From assembly GCA_035623615.1 (NCBI GenBank), contig DASPTB010000227.1:1-63146 (forward strand): a DNA stretch of 63,146 bases, given 5' to 3'. Numbering within the stretch: the stretch's first letter is position 1; each line of letters starts with the position of its first letter. The position numbers and the translations under genes were made by a program. This stretch comes from DASPTB01 sp035623615. GTDB taxonomy: Bacteria > Actinomycetota > UBA4738. Below the pieces are notes generated by a model. The model was not told the origin of the DNA, made no database searches, and worked only from the letters and a program-made list of their open reading frames with translations. This document shows positions 7,243-15,819 of this stretch, piece after piece.

Positions 7243-8657
7243 AGGTCGGGACGACGGTCCGGCGCGTCGAGCCAGGGCAGGAGCCGCTCGTGCGCAGCGG
7301 CCACGCGGAACGCGGTGACGTCGTCGTAGGTCCGCCCGACCACCGAGAGGCCCGTCGGGACCCCCTCGCGCGACAACCCGGACGGGATGCTCAGCACCGG
7401 GCAGCGGCTCGAGATGTTGAAGGGCAGCGTCATCAGGACCGCAAGACCGTCGACGCTCACGCCGCCCACCTCCACAGGATCGCCGAAGTCGTATTCGGCG
7501 GTCAGGGCGGGAACGGCGAACGTGGGACACACGAGCGCGTCGTACTCCTCGAGCAGGTGGCCGAGCGGCGCGTAGATCTCGCCCTCGATCTTCAGCCCTT
7601 CGACGAACGCCTCCTTGGGGATCCGGTCCGACTCCTCCACGAGCCGCCGGGCGTACGACGTGAGGTCGTCCTTGTGCTGGTCGTAGAACTCTCGCTCGGA
7701 GGCGCCGAAGATCATCGCGAAGTGGATGTCCGCCGCGCGGGTGATCTTCTCGAGCTCCCAGGGAAGCGACACCTCCTCGACGACGGCGCCGGCTTCCCGC
7801 AGCCGGTCGGCCGCCGCCCGCGTGTTCTCGACGACGTCCTCGTGGACCGCGTAGCAGCCCAGATCCGTCGACAGCGCGATCCGCATCCCCGCGACGGGCT
7901 CCAGGCGCTCGGGGATCTCGAGCTTCGGCCGCAAAGAGACGACGTCGCTCGGGTGCGGACCCGCGATCACGTTCTCGAGCAGCGCGCAGTCGGTGACCGT
8001 GCGCGCCAGCGGCCCCTCGTGGCAGTAGTGGTCGAGGTTGAACACCTCGATCTCGGGCACGCGTCCGTACGGTGGCTTGAAGCCCACGACCCCGCAGAAC
8101 GACGAGGGAATCCGGATCGACCCGCCGATGTCCGAGCCCGTCGCGAGCGTCGTCGATCCGGCGGCGAGCGACGCGGCCGAGCCTCCGCTCGACCCGCCTG
8201 GCGAGAACGCGCTGTTCCACGGATTGCGCGTCACGCCCCAGAGCTTGGACCACGTCACCGGCGCGCACGAGAACTCGGGTGTCGTCGTGCGAGCATGGAC
8301 GATGCCGCCGGCGTCGAGGATGCGCTGCACGAAGGCCGCCGTGTGGTCCGCAACGACGTCTCGCAGCGGGAGCGACCCGAGCGTGTTCCGCTGACCCTCG
8401 ATCGGTGCTTCCTCTTTGACGGCGACCGGAATTCCCTCCAGCGGACGCGGATCGCCGGAACCCGCGTACGCCGCCTCCGCTGCACGCGCCTCTTCGAGCG
8501 CCCGCTCGTGGAACGCTTCCGCGAACGCGTTGATCGTCGGCTCGACCTTGTCGGCCCGGTCGAGGACCGCCTGCATCAACTCGACGGGCGAGAGCTCGCG
8601 CGAGCGGAACATGCGGAGCGCGTCCAGCGCAGACAGGTAGTGAAGGTCTTCCATCAT
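7239..8657 (-). CDS. Amidase-signature family amidase (NylA/AtzF-like group)
   Basis: This 472-residue enzyme shows the full Ser-cisSer-Lys triad of the amidase signature family: Lys81 in VAVKEE, Ser156 in GGSSGGSAAS and the nucleophile Ser180 in GSDIGGSIR. It hydrolyses carboxamides to acid and ammonia or amine; the family covers cyclic-amide hydrolases (NylA), aryl amidases and GatA. It is not GatA: no gatB or gatC lies nearby and the gene is linked to a transporter instead. The start ATGATG overlaps the TGA of the ATPase gene, and its own stop overlaps the NylB-like gene, so the hydrolases are probably made in fixed proportion to the importer. Confidence 0.92.
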   Translation of the reverse strand: MMEDLHYLSALDALRMFRSRELSPVELMQAVLDRADKVEPTINAFAEAFHERALEEARAAEAAYAGSGDPRPLEGIPVAVKEEAPIEGQRNTLGSLPLRDVVADHTAAFVQRILDAGGIVHARTTTPEFSCAPVTWSKLWGVTRNPWNSAFSPGGSSGGSAASLAAGSTTLATGSDIGGSIRIPSSFCGVVGFKPPYGRVPEIEVFNLDHYCHEGPLARTVTDCALLENVIAGPHPSDVVSLRPKLEIPERLEPVAGMRIALSTDLGCYAVHEDVVENTRAAADRLREAGAVVEEVSLPWELEKITRAADIHFAMIFGASEREFYDQHKDDLTSYARRLVEESDRIPKEAFVEGLKIEGEIYAPLGHLLEEYDALVCPTFAVPALTAEYDFGDPVEVGGVSVDGLAVLMTLPFNISSRCPVLSIPSGLSREGVPTGLSVVGRTYDDVTAFRVAAAHERLLPWLDAPDRRPDL

Positions 8658-9469
8658 GCCTCCTCGGTCGCGACGACGGAGCGCCGCTGCGGCTTCCACC
8701 CGGGTCGCGGAACGCTGGCCCGGAGCTGCTTGGTGTAGTCGTCCTGCGGGTCGTCGAGCACGCGCCCGGTGGCGCCGCGCTCGACGACCCGGCCCCGCCA
8801 CATCACGATCGTCTCCTCCGCGAGCTGGCGGACCACGGCGAGGTCGTGGCTGATCAGCACGAACGAGACACTCGTCTCGTCGCGGATGTCGGCCAGCAGG
8901 TTCAGCACCTGGGCCTGGATCGAGACGTCGAGCGCGGCCACCGACTCGTCCAGGATGAGGATGCGCGGCTCGGCGGCCAGAGCTCGGGCGATCGCGACGC
9001 GCTGGCGCTGCCCGCCGGAGAGACCGCGCGGCAGCGCCCGCGATTGCCGGGCGTCGAGGCCGACGAGATCGGTCAGCTCGCGGACCCGTTCCCGACGACG
9101 CTCCTTCGGCCATCCGTGATGGAGCCGGAGGATCTCGTCGAGCGTCGCCTCGACGGTCTGCCGCGGGTCAAGGCTCGTGTAGGGATCCTGGAAGACGATC
9201 TGGACCTCCCGCCCCCGCCGGCGCCGGTCCGACGCCGACCGCGCCGGCTTCGAGCGGTCGTTGCCACAGGCCACGATCGTTCCCTTCGTCGGCCGCTCGA
9301 GCCCGACGATCATCTTCGCCACCGTCGTCTTCCCCGATCCCGATTCGCCGACGATGGCGAGCGAGCCCGCCTCGGGCAGTGCGAACGACACGTCGTCGAC
9401 GGCCACGAGCTCGCCGAACTCCTTGCGGAGCCCCGCGACCGCCAGCACGGGAGCGGCAGCCTCAGTCAC
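8654..9469 (-). CDS. Oligopeptide-type ABC transporter ATP-binding protein (DppF-like)
   Basis: A 271-residue nucleotide-binding subunit with Walker A GESGSGKTT (near residues 38-46), Q-loop VFQDP, ABC signature LSGGQRQR and Walker B LILDESVAALD. It pairs with the other ATPase of the operon to power import by the two permeases. In Walker B the usual 'DEPTSALD' reads DESVAALD, a tolerated variant. The GTG start overlaps the upstream ATPase gene by eight bases and the stop overlaps the amidase start by ATGA. It lacks the C-terminal iron-sulfur or cysteine-rich tail often seen in DppF, so it is rather short. Confidence 0.9.
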   Translation of the reverse strand: MTEAAAPVLAVAGLRKEFGELVAVDDVSFALPEAGSLAIVGESGSGKTTVAKMIVGLERPTKGTIVACGNDRSKPARSASDRRRRGREVQIVFQDPYTSLDPRQTVEATLDEILRLHHGWPKERRRERVRELTDLVGLDARQSRALPRGLSGGQRQRVAIARALAAEPRILILDESVAALDVSIQAQVLNLLADIRDETSVSFVLISHDLAVVRQLAEETIVMWRGRVVERGATGRVLDDPQDDYTKQLRASVPRPGWKPQRRSVVATEEA

Positions 9470-10508
9470 CGGCCGCGACCCCCAGCCGGCCGCGCAGTTC
9501 GCTCGCGCGAACGCATCGCGAGCGCCCGCCGTCGAGGTCGACGAGCTCGGGGACGCCGGTGCGGCACTCGTCGACCGCGTGCGGGCATCGCGGCGCGAAC
9601 GCGCACTCGCCCTGCGGCGCCTCGAAGGCCGACAGCGGCCTGCCCGGGATGGCACGCAGGCGCCTCGCGGACTGCCCGATGTCCGGGCGCGCCGCCGCGA
9701 GCGCCGCCGTGTACGGATGCAGCGGGTCGTCGTGCAGCCGGGCAGCGCTGCGCATCTCGACGAGCTGCCCGGCGTACATGACGACGGTCCGGTCACAGAC
9801 CGCCGCCGCGAGCTCGAGGTCGTGGGTGATGAACAGCATCGCCAGGTCGAACTCCCGCCGGAGGTCGTGCAGGATCGCCATCACCTCGGCCTGCGTGGTG
9901 ACATCGAGCGCCGTGGTCGGCTCGTCGGCGAGGAGGAGTCGCGGCTCGGTCAGCAGAGCCGCCGCGATCATCACCCGCTGGAGCAGGCCCCCCGAAAGCT
10001 CGTGCGGATACTGCCGGAGCCGGCGCTCGCCATCCTCGATGCCGACCTGCGCGAGCATGTGCACGGCTCGGCGTTCGGCCGTCGACCTCGGGACGTCCAG
10101 GTTGGTGCGGAGCGCTTCCGTCATGAAGTCGCCGATACGCCGCACGGGATTCACGTGCGCACGCGGATCCTGGAAGATCATCGCCACCAGTCCCCGGTAG
10201 CGGCGCAGGTCGCCGCCGGTCAGCGAGCCGACCTCACCGCCGTCGAAACGGATGGAGCCGTCCACCTCGGCCCCAGCCGGCAGCAGGCGGTCGATCGCAC
10301 GCGCCGTCATCGACTTGCCCGACCCCGACTCACCGACGAGCCCGAGCGCCTCGCCGCCGCGGATGTCGAAGGACACGTCCCGAAGCACCTCCCGCTGGGC
10401 GCCCTCGACGGGAAGCCGCACCGTCAGTCTTTCGACCTGGAGCAGCGCTGCGTTCGGCCTGTGGCCGGCGGTGGTCGCCGCGCCGGCCACCGGCCTGGAG
10501 GCGCTCAC
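9462..10508 (-). CDS. Oligopeptide-type ABC transporter ATP-binding protein (DppD-like)
   Basis: This 348-residue ATPase has Walker A GESGSGKSMTA, Q-loop IFQDPRAHVNPV, signature LSGGLLQRV and Walker B LLLADEPTTALD. The C-terminal part carries the oligopeptide/dipeptide transporter extension with cysteines in 'CAFAPRCPHAVDEC', spaced as in family members that bind an iron-sulfur cluster. The start is GTG within the stop codon of the permease gene (GTGA). Together with the neighbouring DppF-like ATPase it forms the asymmetric ATPase pair usual for peptide and nickel importers. Confidence 0.92.
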   Translation of the reverse strand: MSASRPVAGAATTAGHRPNAALLQVERLTVRLPVEGAQREVLRDVSFDIRGGEALGLVGESGSGKSMTARAIDRLLPAGAEVDGSIRFDGGEVGSLTGGDLRRYRGLVAMIFQDPRAHVNPVRRIGDFMTEALRTNLDVPRSTAERRAVHMLAQVGIEDGERRLRQYPHELSGGLLQRVMIAAALLTEPRLLLADEPTTALDVTTQAEVMAILHDLRREFDLAMLFITHDLELAAAVCDRTVVMYAGQLVEMRSAARLHDDPLHPYTAALAAARPDIGQSARRLRAIPGRPLSAFEAPQGECAFAPRCPHAVDECRTGVPELVDLDGGRSRCVRASELRGRLGVAAGD

Positions 10509-11380
10509 TGCCGGGCCTTCTGCGCCTGCTCGAACAGGCGCTCGCCCAGCACGTTGAACGCCACGACGACGAGCACGATGCACAGACCCGGGAGCAGCGC
10601 GGACAACGGGTACCCCTGCACGATCCCCGCCTGGTTCTCGGAGATCATCACGCCCCAGTCCGGGTTGGGCGGCTGCACGCCCAGGCCGAGGAACGAGATC
10701 GCCGCCAGGTCGACCATCGCGTAACCGAAGAGGATCGTCGACTGCGCGACGATCAACGGAAGCATGTTTGGAACGAGATGTTGCATGCAGATCGCCCTTG
10801 CCGACACCCCCTGGACCTCGAGCGCGGCGACGTACTGCTGCGACCTCTCCTTGAGCGCGGCGCCGCGGAGGACGCGCGCGACGTACGGCGTGTACGCGAT
10901 CGCGAGCGCCACGGCGGCCGCGAGCAGGCCGGCCCCGAACACGGACGCGGCGAGCACCGCGAGAAGGATGCCCGGGAACGCGAACATGATGTCGAGCCCC
11001 GATGAGATCGCCGCGTCGACGGCGCCGCGGCGCCACGCCGCGGTCACGGCGAGCACGGTCCCGGCCAGCATGCAAAGGATCACCACCGCCAGCGGTCCGA
11101 GGATGGAGGTGCGGGCCCCCACCAGGAGGCGGGAGAGGAGGTCGCGGCCCTGCCCGTCGAACCCCAGAAGGTGGCCGCCCGTCGGGGCGACCCACGAGAG
11201 CGACAGATCGGAGAGCGTGGGGTCGTACGGCGCGAGCAACGGGCCGAAGATGGCGACCAGCGTGGCGAGCGCGATCACGACGGCGGCGCCGATGCCCACC
11301 GGCCCGGTCGCCTTCAGCAGCGAGAACGCGCCTCGGCGAGGCGTCGCATCAGCGGAAACGGCGGCTGCGGTCGTGCTCAT
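10505..11380 (-). CDS. Oligopeptide-type ABC transporter permease (DppC-like)
   Basis: A 291-residue membrane subunit with about six hydrophobic segments. The N-terminal cytoplasmic tail and first helix are followed by the OppC signature region 'LLGFDGQGRDLLSRLLVGAR' and the EAA loop that contacts the ATPase ('EVQGVSARAICMQHLVPN'). The ATG overlaps the stop codon of the DppB-like gene (ATGA). It should form a heterodimer with that protein in the cytoplasmic membrane. Confidence 0.92.
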   Translation of the reverse strand: MSTTAAAVSADATPRRGAFSLLKATGPVGIGAAVVIALATLVAIFGPLLAPYDPTLSDLSLSWVAPTGGHLLGFDGQGRDLLSRLLVGARTSILGPLAVVILCMLAGTVLAVTAAWRRGAVDAAISSGLDIMFAFPGILLAVLAASVFGAGLLAAAVALAIAYTPYVARVLRGAALKERSQQYVAALEVQGVSARAICMQHLVPNMLPLIVAQSTILFGYAMVDLAAISFLGLGVQPPNPDWGVMISENQAGIVQGYPLSALLPGLCIVLVVVAFNVLGERLFEQAQKARQ

Positions 11381-12330
11381 GCGGCACGGCTGCCCAGCGA
11401 AACGCGGGGATCGAGCACCGCGTACAGGATGTCGACCAGCACGTTCACGACGACGAACGCCGTGACGAGCACGAGCGAGATCCCCTGCACGACGGCGAGA
11501 TCTTTGGACTGCGCCGACCCGACCAGGAATGCCCCGAGCCCGTTCAGACTGAACGCCACTTCCACGACCGCCGCGACCGCGATCAACGACGCGATCGTGA
11601 TGCCCGAGATCGTCGTCACGGGGATGGCGGCGTTTCGAAGGATGTGGCGCCAGATCACCTGGCGCGTCGGGATGCCGCGGCTCACCGCCGTCTGGACGTG
11701 CTCGCGGTTCGACTCCTCGCGAACGGACGCGCGGGTCACGCGGGCGACGATCGCGAGCGACGACACGGCCAGCGCGAACGCCGGAAGCGTCAGGTGCTGG
11801 AGGTTGGACAGGAAGCTGGTGCCGTTGCCGAGCGCCGGGAACCACCCGAGCTTCACGGCGAACAGCAGGATGAGCACGATCGCGGCGACGAACGCCGGAA
11901 TCGCCGCCGATACGGCCGTCACCACCAGCGTGCTGGTATCCAGGGCTCCGTGGCGCAGGCCCGACAGGACGCCGAGCCCGATCCCGACCACCAGGATGAT
12001 GACCGACGCGTACAGGACGAGGCCGGCCGTGGTCCAGATGCGAGAGGCGATCAGCGTGGACACGTTCTCGCGAAGCGTGATCGAGATGCCGAGGTTCCCG
12101 TGGAGCGCGTTCTTCAGCCAGTACCAGTACTGGACCAGGAACGGCTCGTTCAGGTGGTAGCGCTCCTCGAGGACCTTGATGCTGCTCGGCGGGAGCGATC
12201 TCCCGCCGGACAGCGCGGCGATCGGGTTTCCGGGAGCCAGGTACATCGCGGCGAAGATGACGAAGCTCGCCACGAGCAGGCTGGCCAGCAACATCGCCAG
12301 CCTGCGCAGGAGGAAGGACCAGTTGATCAA
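11377..12330 (-). CDS. Oligopeptide-type ABC transporter permease (DppB-like), TTG start
   Basis: This 317-residue permease has the DppB N-terminus (FLLRRLAMLLASLLVASFV), the typical 'LAPGNPIAAL' segment, a periplasmic stretch with YHLNEPF and 'GNLGIS', and the EAA motif in SRGIPTRQVIWRHILRN. The most likely start is TTG at 12330, which overlaps the stop codon of the binding-protein gene (TTGA), continuing the overlap pattern of the operon; no ATG or GTG exists before the first transmembrane helix except an ATG inside it. It partners with the DppC-like subunit. Confidence 0.9.
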   Translation of the reverse strand: MINWSFLLRRLAMLLASLLVASFVIFAAMYLAPGNPIAALSGGRSLPPSSIKVLEERYHLNEPFLVQYWYWLKNALHGNLGISITLRENVSTLIASRIWTTAGLVLYASVIILVVGIGLGVLSGLRHGALDTSTLVVTAVSAAIPAFVAAIVLILLFAVKLGWFPALGNGTSFLSNLQHLTLPAFALAVSSLAIVARVTRASVREESNREHVQTAVSRGIPTRQVIWRHILRNAAIPVTTISGITIASLIAVAAVVEVAFSLNGLGAFLVGSAQSKDLAVVQGISLVLVTAFVVVNVLVDILYAVLDPRVSLGSRAA

Positions 12331-13979
12331 CTCGAGCCTGTTCCCCCCAAGTTGTCCGCCCACGGGGCGAACATGTACGCGAACGACGCGACGGCCCCGG
12401 TCACGTTCTTGTTGAGGACCAGCAGGTTCGTCGGCTGCACGTTCGGGATCCACGGCAGATCGGTGGCCGCGATCTTCTCGGCGTCCGAGACGAGCGCGGC
12501 CCGCTTGTTCGGGTCGGCGGTGCCGCGCGCCTCGTCGAGATCCGACGTGATCTTCGGGTTGTTGTAGTGGTCGTAGTTCTGCGAACCCGGCGGAAGGACG
12601 AAGGTCGAGAGGAGTGCGGCCGGGTCCGCGTAGTCGCCGTAGTTCACGGTCATGAAGCCGTCCACTCCTGCCCTGGCCTTCGGGTCGATGAAGAAGTTGA
12701 TGTAGTTCTGGGCCGACACGGACTTGAGCTTCACGTTCAGCCCGATCGCCTGGCCGGCGGCCTGGTAGGCCCCGGCGACCGCCGCGATGTTCGCCAGCTG
12801 GCTCGACATGCCGATCGTGATCGTCTTGCCCGCCGCTCCCGCCTCCTGCATGAGCTGCTTGGCCTTGGTGATGTTCTGCGTCATGACGGGCGAACTGTTG
12901 TACGCCGCATCGAACACCGACGTCCCGTAACCGAAGGTGCCGGGATTCGACTGCCAGCGCGGCATCAGGGCCGCGCCCTTGTACACCGAGTCGATGATTC
13001 CCTGGCGATCGAGCGCGAGCGACAGCGCCTGCCGGACCCGGACGTCGCCGAGCGGGCCCTTGAGGTTGTCGATGATGAACGCGTCCGTCGACCATCCGGG
13101 CCCGTCGTAGACCTTCACGTTGGGGCTCGACTTCAGCTGGTCGAGCGTCGGGATCCCGAACTCGTACGCGCCCTGCACGGCCCCTGTCAGCATGCCCGAG
13201 GTGAACGTGTTCACGTCGGAGATGCCCTTGATCAGGATCGACTTGACGAGAGGCTTCACGGCCGAGTTCCAGTAGTGCGGGTTGGCGATGGCCGTCACGC
13301 CGACGCCCGGCTTGAAGGACTGGAACATGTACGGGCCGGTGCACATGATCTTGCCCGCCGGCGTCCCGTAGTTCTTGCCCTGCTGCTCGACGAAGCTCTT
13401 CTCGAGCACCATGCCGGGGATCGACGCCAGCTCGCCCGGAAGCCAGTAGTCGGGCTGCTTCAGCGTGATCGTGACCTGGTTCGAGGACGTCGCCTGGATG
13501 GAGCTCACCCGGTTGAAGACCGCGGGGTAGAACCCCGCGAGCTTCGGGTCGGTGTTGCGATCGAGGCTGTAGACGACGTCGTCGGCGGTGACCGCATCAC
13601 CGTTCCAGAAGGTCACGCCGGGCTTGATCGTGAAGACGAGCGTCGTCGGGCTCGGCGTGGAGAGCGTGGCGATCCCGGGACCGATCGATCCGTTGGGCGC
13701 CTGGCGCAGCAGCGACTCGCACATGAGCGAGTCGGCGGTGTTCTCCGGATAGTCGAACGCGTAGATCGGGTCGAGCGAGTTCACGTCCCGGTAGACCGCC
13801 CATACGACCGAATCGACCGGCGCCGTGCCCGGTGGCGACGTCGTCACGAGGCCCGCCGTCGCCGACGACGCGCCCGGACTCGGCGTCGTCGGCGTCGCCG
13901 ATCGACCGCACGCCGCCGCGACGAGAACCAGCGCGGCCGCACCGGCCGCCGCTCCCAACAGACCGCGTTTCCCTGTCAT
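12327..13979 (-). CDS. Oligopeptide-type ABC transporter substrate-binding lipoprotein (DppA-like, SBP family 5)
   Basis: A 550-residue exported binding protein. The signal peptide ends in the lipobox VAAAC, so the protein should be lipid-anchored. The family 5 fold is clear from 'VYRDVNSLDPIYAFDYPEN' near the N-terminus, 'LVFTIKPGVTFWNGD', VTADDVVYSL and 'VRQALSLALDRQGI'. It delivers peptides or similar amides to the DppBC-like permease. The ATG at 13979 is preceded by GGAGGGGG at good spacing. It is the first gene of the seven-gene operon and has a strong promoter at 14103-14131. Its real ligand is unknown, but the linked amidase and NylB-like hydrolase suggest amide-bonded compounds. Confidence 0.93.
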   Translation of the reverse strand: MTGKRGLLGAAAGAAALVLVAAACGRSATPTTPSPGASSATAGLVTTSPPGTAPVDSVVWAVYRDVNSLDPIYAFDYPENTADSLMCESLLRQAPNGSIGPGIATLSTPSPTTLVFTIKPGVTFWNGDAVTADDVVYSLDRNTDPKLAGFYPAVFNRVSSIQATSSNQVTITLKQPDYWLPGELASIPGMVLEKSFVEQQGKNYGTPAGKIMCTGPYMFQSFKPGVGVTAIANPHYWNSAVKPLVKSILIKGISDVNTFTSGMLTGAVQGAYEFGIPTLDQLKSSPNVKVYDGPGWSTDAFIIDNLKGPLGDVRVRQALSLALDRQGIIDSVYKGAALMPRWQSNPGTFGYGTSVFDAAYNSSPVMTQNITKAKQLMQEAGAAGKTITIGMSSQLANIAAVAGAYQAAGQAIGLNVKLKSVSAQNYINFFIDPKARAGVDGFMTVNYGDYADPAALLSTFVLPPGSQNYDHYNNPKITSDLDEARGTADPNKRAALVSDAEKIAATDLPWIPNVQPTNLLVLNKNVTGAVASFAYMFAPWADNLGGTGSS

Positions 13980-14102
13980 CCCGTCCCCCTCCCCGTCCGA
14001 CCTCAGGACCACGGCGCACGTTGTTCAACCGAAGGCTACGGAGGGCGCGCCCTTGGCTTCCACCTCATGTACGGACGCGACCGCCTGCTCGGGTTCAGCG
14101 TC

Positions 14103-14131
14103 GTTATATAGGCGTGGGCGAGGCTGGTCAA
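14103..14131 (-). promoter_or_regulatory. Sigma70-type promoter of the amide/oligopeptide operon
   Basis: On the minus strand TTGACC (14131-14126) and TATAAC (14108-14103) are exactly 17 bases apart, one of the best promoter matches in the window. Transcription would start near 14096 and leave a leader of about 115 bases before the binding-protein ATG. Confidence 0.7.
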
Positions 14132-14196
14132 AAGGGAGCCGCGGAGCACGCAGGACGAGCCCGCGGCGACTCAGCAGACGAGGGAGTGGGGGCCCT

Positions 14197-14433
14197 TCAG
14201 GAGACGGCGCCGCGATGCAGCCCCGCGAGGCAATCGCGGGCCGCGCGTCCGGCGGGGGTGGCGGGATGCCGCGTCGCGAGGTGCGAGAGGAAGGCGACGG
14301 CCTCCCGGTCGCCGCGCGGCTCTTCGCCGGGCCCGCACTCGGGGCACCAGCTCGCGGGGCGGACGGGGAGCGCGATGACCCGGGCCTGCCCGGCCTCGCC
14401 TTCGGGTGGGGCGGGCTCGGATGCGCTCGACAT
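14197..14433 (-). CDS. Small hypothetical protein with a CPEC and His-x4-His zinc-finger-like pattern
   Basis: This 78-residue reading frame is not recognised. It contains CPEC and, about 30 residues later, HLATRH, which together could bind one zinc ion as a C2H2-like finger. Around the motif the composition is Ala, Pro and Arg rich. The ATG at 14433 has no Shine-Dalgarno sequence; the frame stays open upstream to about 14607, so the start is uncertain. It lies downstream-facing between the amide operon promoter and the divergent permease gene. It may be a real small protein or a chance frame. Confidence 0.4.
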   Translation of the reverse strand: MSSASEPAPPEGEAGQARVIALPVRPASWCPECGPGEEPRGDREAVAFLSHLATRHPATPAGRAARDCLAGLHRGAVS

Positions 14434-14520
14434 GCTCAAGGTGTCGACCAGCGCTCCTGGAAGCTTGAGGGAGCGCCCGACGCCGAGCGCCTCGCCCGGC
14501 TCGCGGCCCCGACGCCCGAC

Positions 14521-14526
14521 TAGGCT
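14521..14526 (+). promoter_or_regulatory. -10 box (TAGGCT) before the leader peptide and permease
   Basis: TAGGCT is followed by seven bases and then the ATG of a ten-codon frame at 14534, which fits a leaderless transcript. No clear -35 box is seen. Confidence 0.4.
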
Positions 14527-14533
14527 CGGCCCC

Positions 14534-14566
14534 ATGGCTGCTTGGACGCATTGGGAAGCAGCATGA
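14534..14566 (+). CDS. Candidate ten-residue leader peptide MAAWTHWEAA
   Basis: A complete ten-codon frame (two Trp and one His) begins seven bases after a TAGGCT box and its TGA overlaps the ATG of the permease gene (ATGA, 14563-14566). The arrangement would couple permease translation to translation of the peptide. No attenuator hairpin is evident, so a simple coupling role is more likely than amino-acid sensing. It may also be chance. Confidence 0.35.
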   Translation: MAAWTHWEAA

Positions 14567-15759
14567 CGCCGATGGCGCTCGCGTCGGCCGGGGGCGCCGT
14601 CTCGCATGCGCTGACGCTCGCGTTCAGCATGGCCTGGGAGATCCTGTGGGCCCTGGTCCTCGGCTTCGCCCTGTCGGCGGGCGTGCAGGCCGTGGTGTCG
14701 AAGTCCGAGATCACCCGGCTCCTTCCCGACGACTCGCCCCGCTCGCTGGCACGAGCCTGCGGCCTCGGCATCGCCTCGTCATCGTGCTCGTACGCCGCGG
14801 TCGCGCTGTCGCGATCGATCTTCATCAAGGGAGCCGACTTCACGTCGTCGATGGCGTTCGAGCTCGCGTCGACCAACCTCGTGATCGAACTCGGCATCCT
14901 GCTGGCCCTGCTCATGGGATGGCAGTTCACACTCGCGGAGTACGTCGGCGGACCGGTGATGATCGTGCTGCTCGCGCTGCTGTTCCGCGCGGTTCTGACG
15001 CCCAGGCTCGTGTCGGCCGCCCGCGCGCAGGCGGACCGCGGCCTGCGCGGACGCATGGAGGGGCATGCCGGGATGGACATGTCGGTGTCGGAGGGCTCGG
15101 TCTGGTCGCGGATCACGTCGGGTCGCGGCTTCACGGCGATCAGCCACTCCTTCGTGATGGACTGGTCGGCGATCCTGCCGGACATCGTCCTCGGACTGCT
15201 CATCGCCGGGGCGCTCGCGGCCTGGGTGCCCGACTCGTTCTGGCAGGGCTTCTTCCTCGAGGGCCACCCGCTCCTGGCGAAGGTCTGGGGTCCGCTGATC
15301 GGACCGCTCGTCGCGATGCTCTCGTTCGTGTGCTCGATCGGGAACGTTCCCCTCGCGGCGGTTCTCTGGAACGGCGGCATCAGCTTCGGCGGCGTGACCG
15401 CGTTCATCTTCGCCGACCTGATCATCCTTCCGATCCTCAACATCTACCGGAAGTACTACGGACGCGGGATGAGCCTGTTCCTGCTCGGCACTCTCTACGC
15501 GACGATGGCGGCGGCAGGGCTGTTCGTCGAGATCCTCTTCGGGTGGCTGGGCCTCGTTCCGACGGAGCGCAACGCCAGGGTCATGGAGGCCGGCGTGCAC
15601 CTCAACTACACGACGGTGCTCAACATCGTCTTCCTCGCGCTCGCCCTCGCGCTCGTGGTGCGGTTCATGCGAACCGGCGGACCGGCGATGCTCCGGATGA
15701 TGAACGAGCCGATGGACGACGGCGGCCACGGCCACCACGACCACGGTCACAGCCACTGA
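14563..15759 (+). CDS. Permease of the ArsP/DUF318 family with His-rich C-terminus
   Basis: This 398-residue membrane protein has about ten hydrophobic segments and the family hallmark CGLGIASSSCSYAAVAL with its cysteine pair, repeated in pseudo-symmetric form as 'MLSFVCSIGNVPLAAVLW'. The family exports small or metal-linked compounds; ArsP members expel organoarsenicals and others are linked to copper or zinc, so the substrate is open. The last residues form HGHHDHGHSH, a likely cytosolic metal-binding tail. The ATG at 14563 overlaps the stop of a candidate leader peptide, and a weak GGGAAG precedes it. Confidence 0.85.
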   Translation: MTPMALASAGGAVSHALTLAFSMAWEILWALVLGFALSAGVQAVVSKSEITRLLPDDSPRSLARACGLGIASSSCSYAAVALSRSIFIKGADFTSSMAFELASTNLVIELGILLALLMGWQFTLAEYVGGPVMIVLLALLFRAVLTPRLVSAARAQADRGLRGRMEGHAGMDMSVSEGSVWSRITSGRGFTAISHSFVMDWSAILPDIVLGLLIAGALAAWVPDSFWQGFFLEGHPLLAKVWGPLIGPLVAMLSFVCSIGNVPLAAVLWNGGISFGGVTAFIFADLIILPILNIYRKYYGRGMSLFLLGTLYATMAAAGLFVEILFGWLGLVPTERNARVMEAGVHLNYTTVLNIVFLALALALVVRFMRTGGPAMLRMMNEPMDDGGHGHHDHGHSH

Positions 15760-15819
15760 CGGCGCCCGCCGGCCGCCGCGCCGCCGGCAGCCGGGCCGGT
15801 GCGGCAAAGAGCCGACGCC

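Noticed and set aside
15760..15819. GC-rich inverted repeats between the permease and the LolD-like ATPase as a bidirectional terminator
   Set aside because: Arms are imperfect and no run of T follows on either strand.
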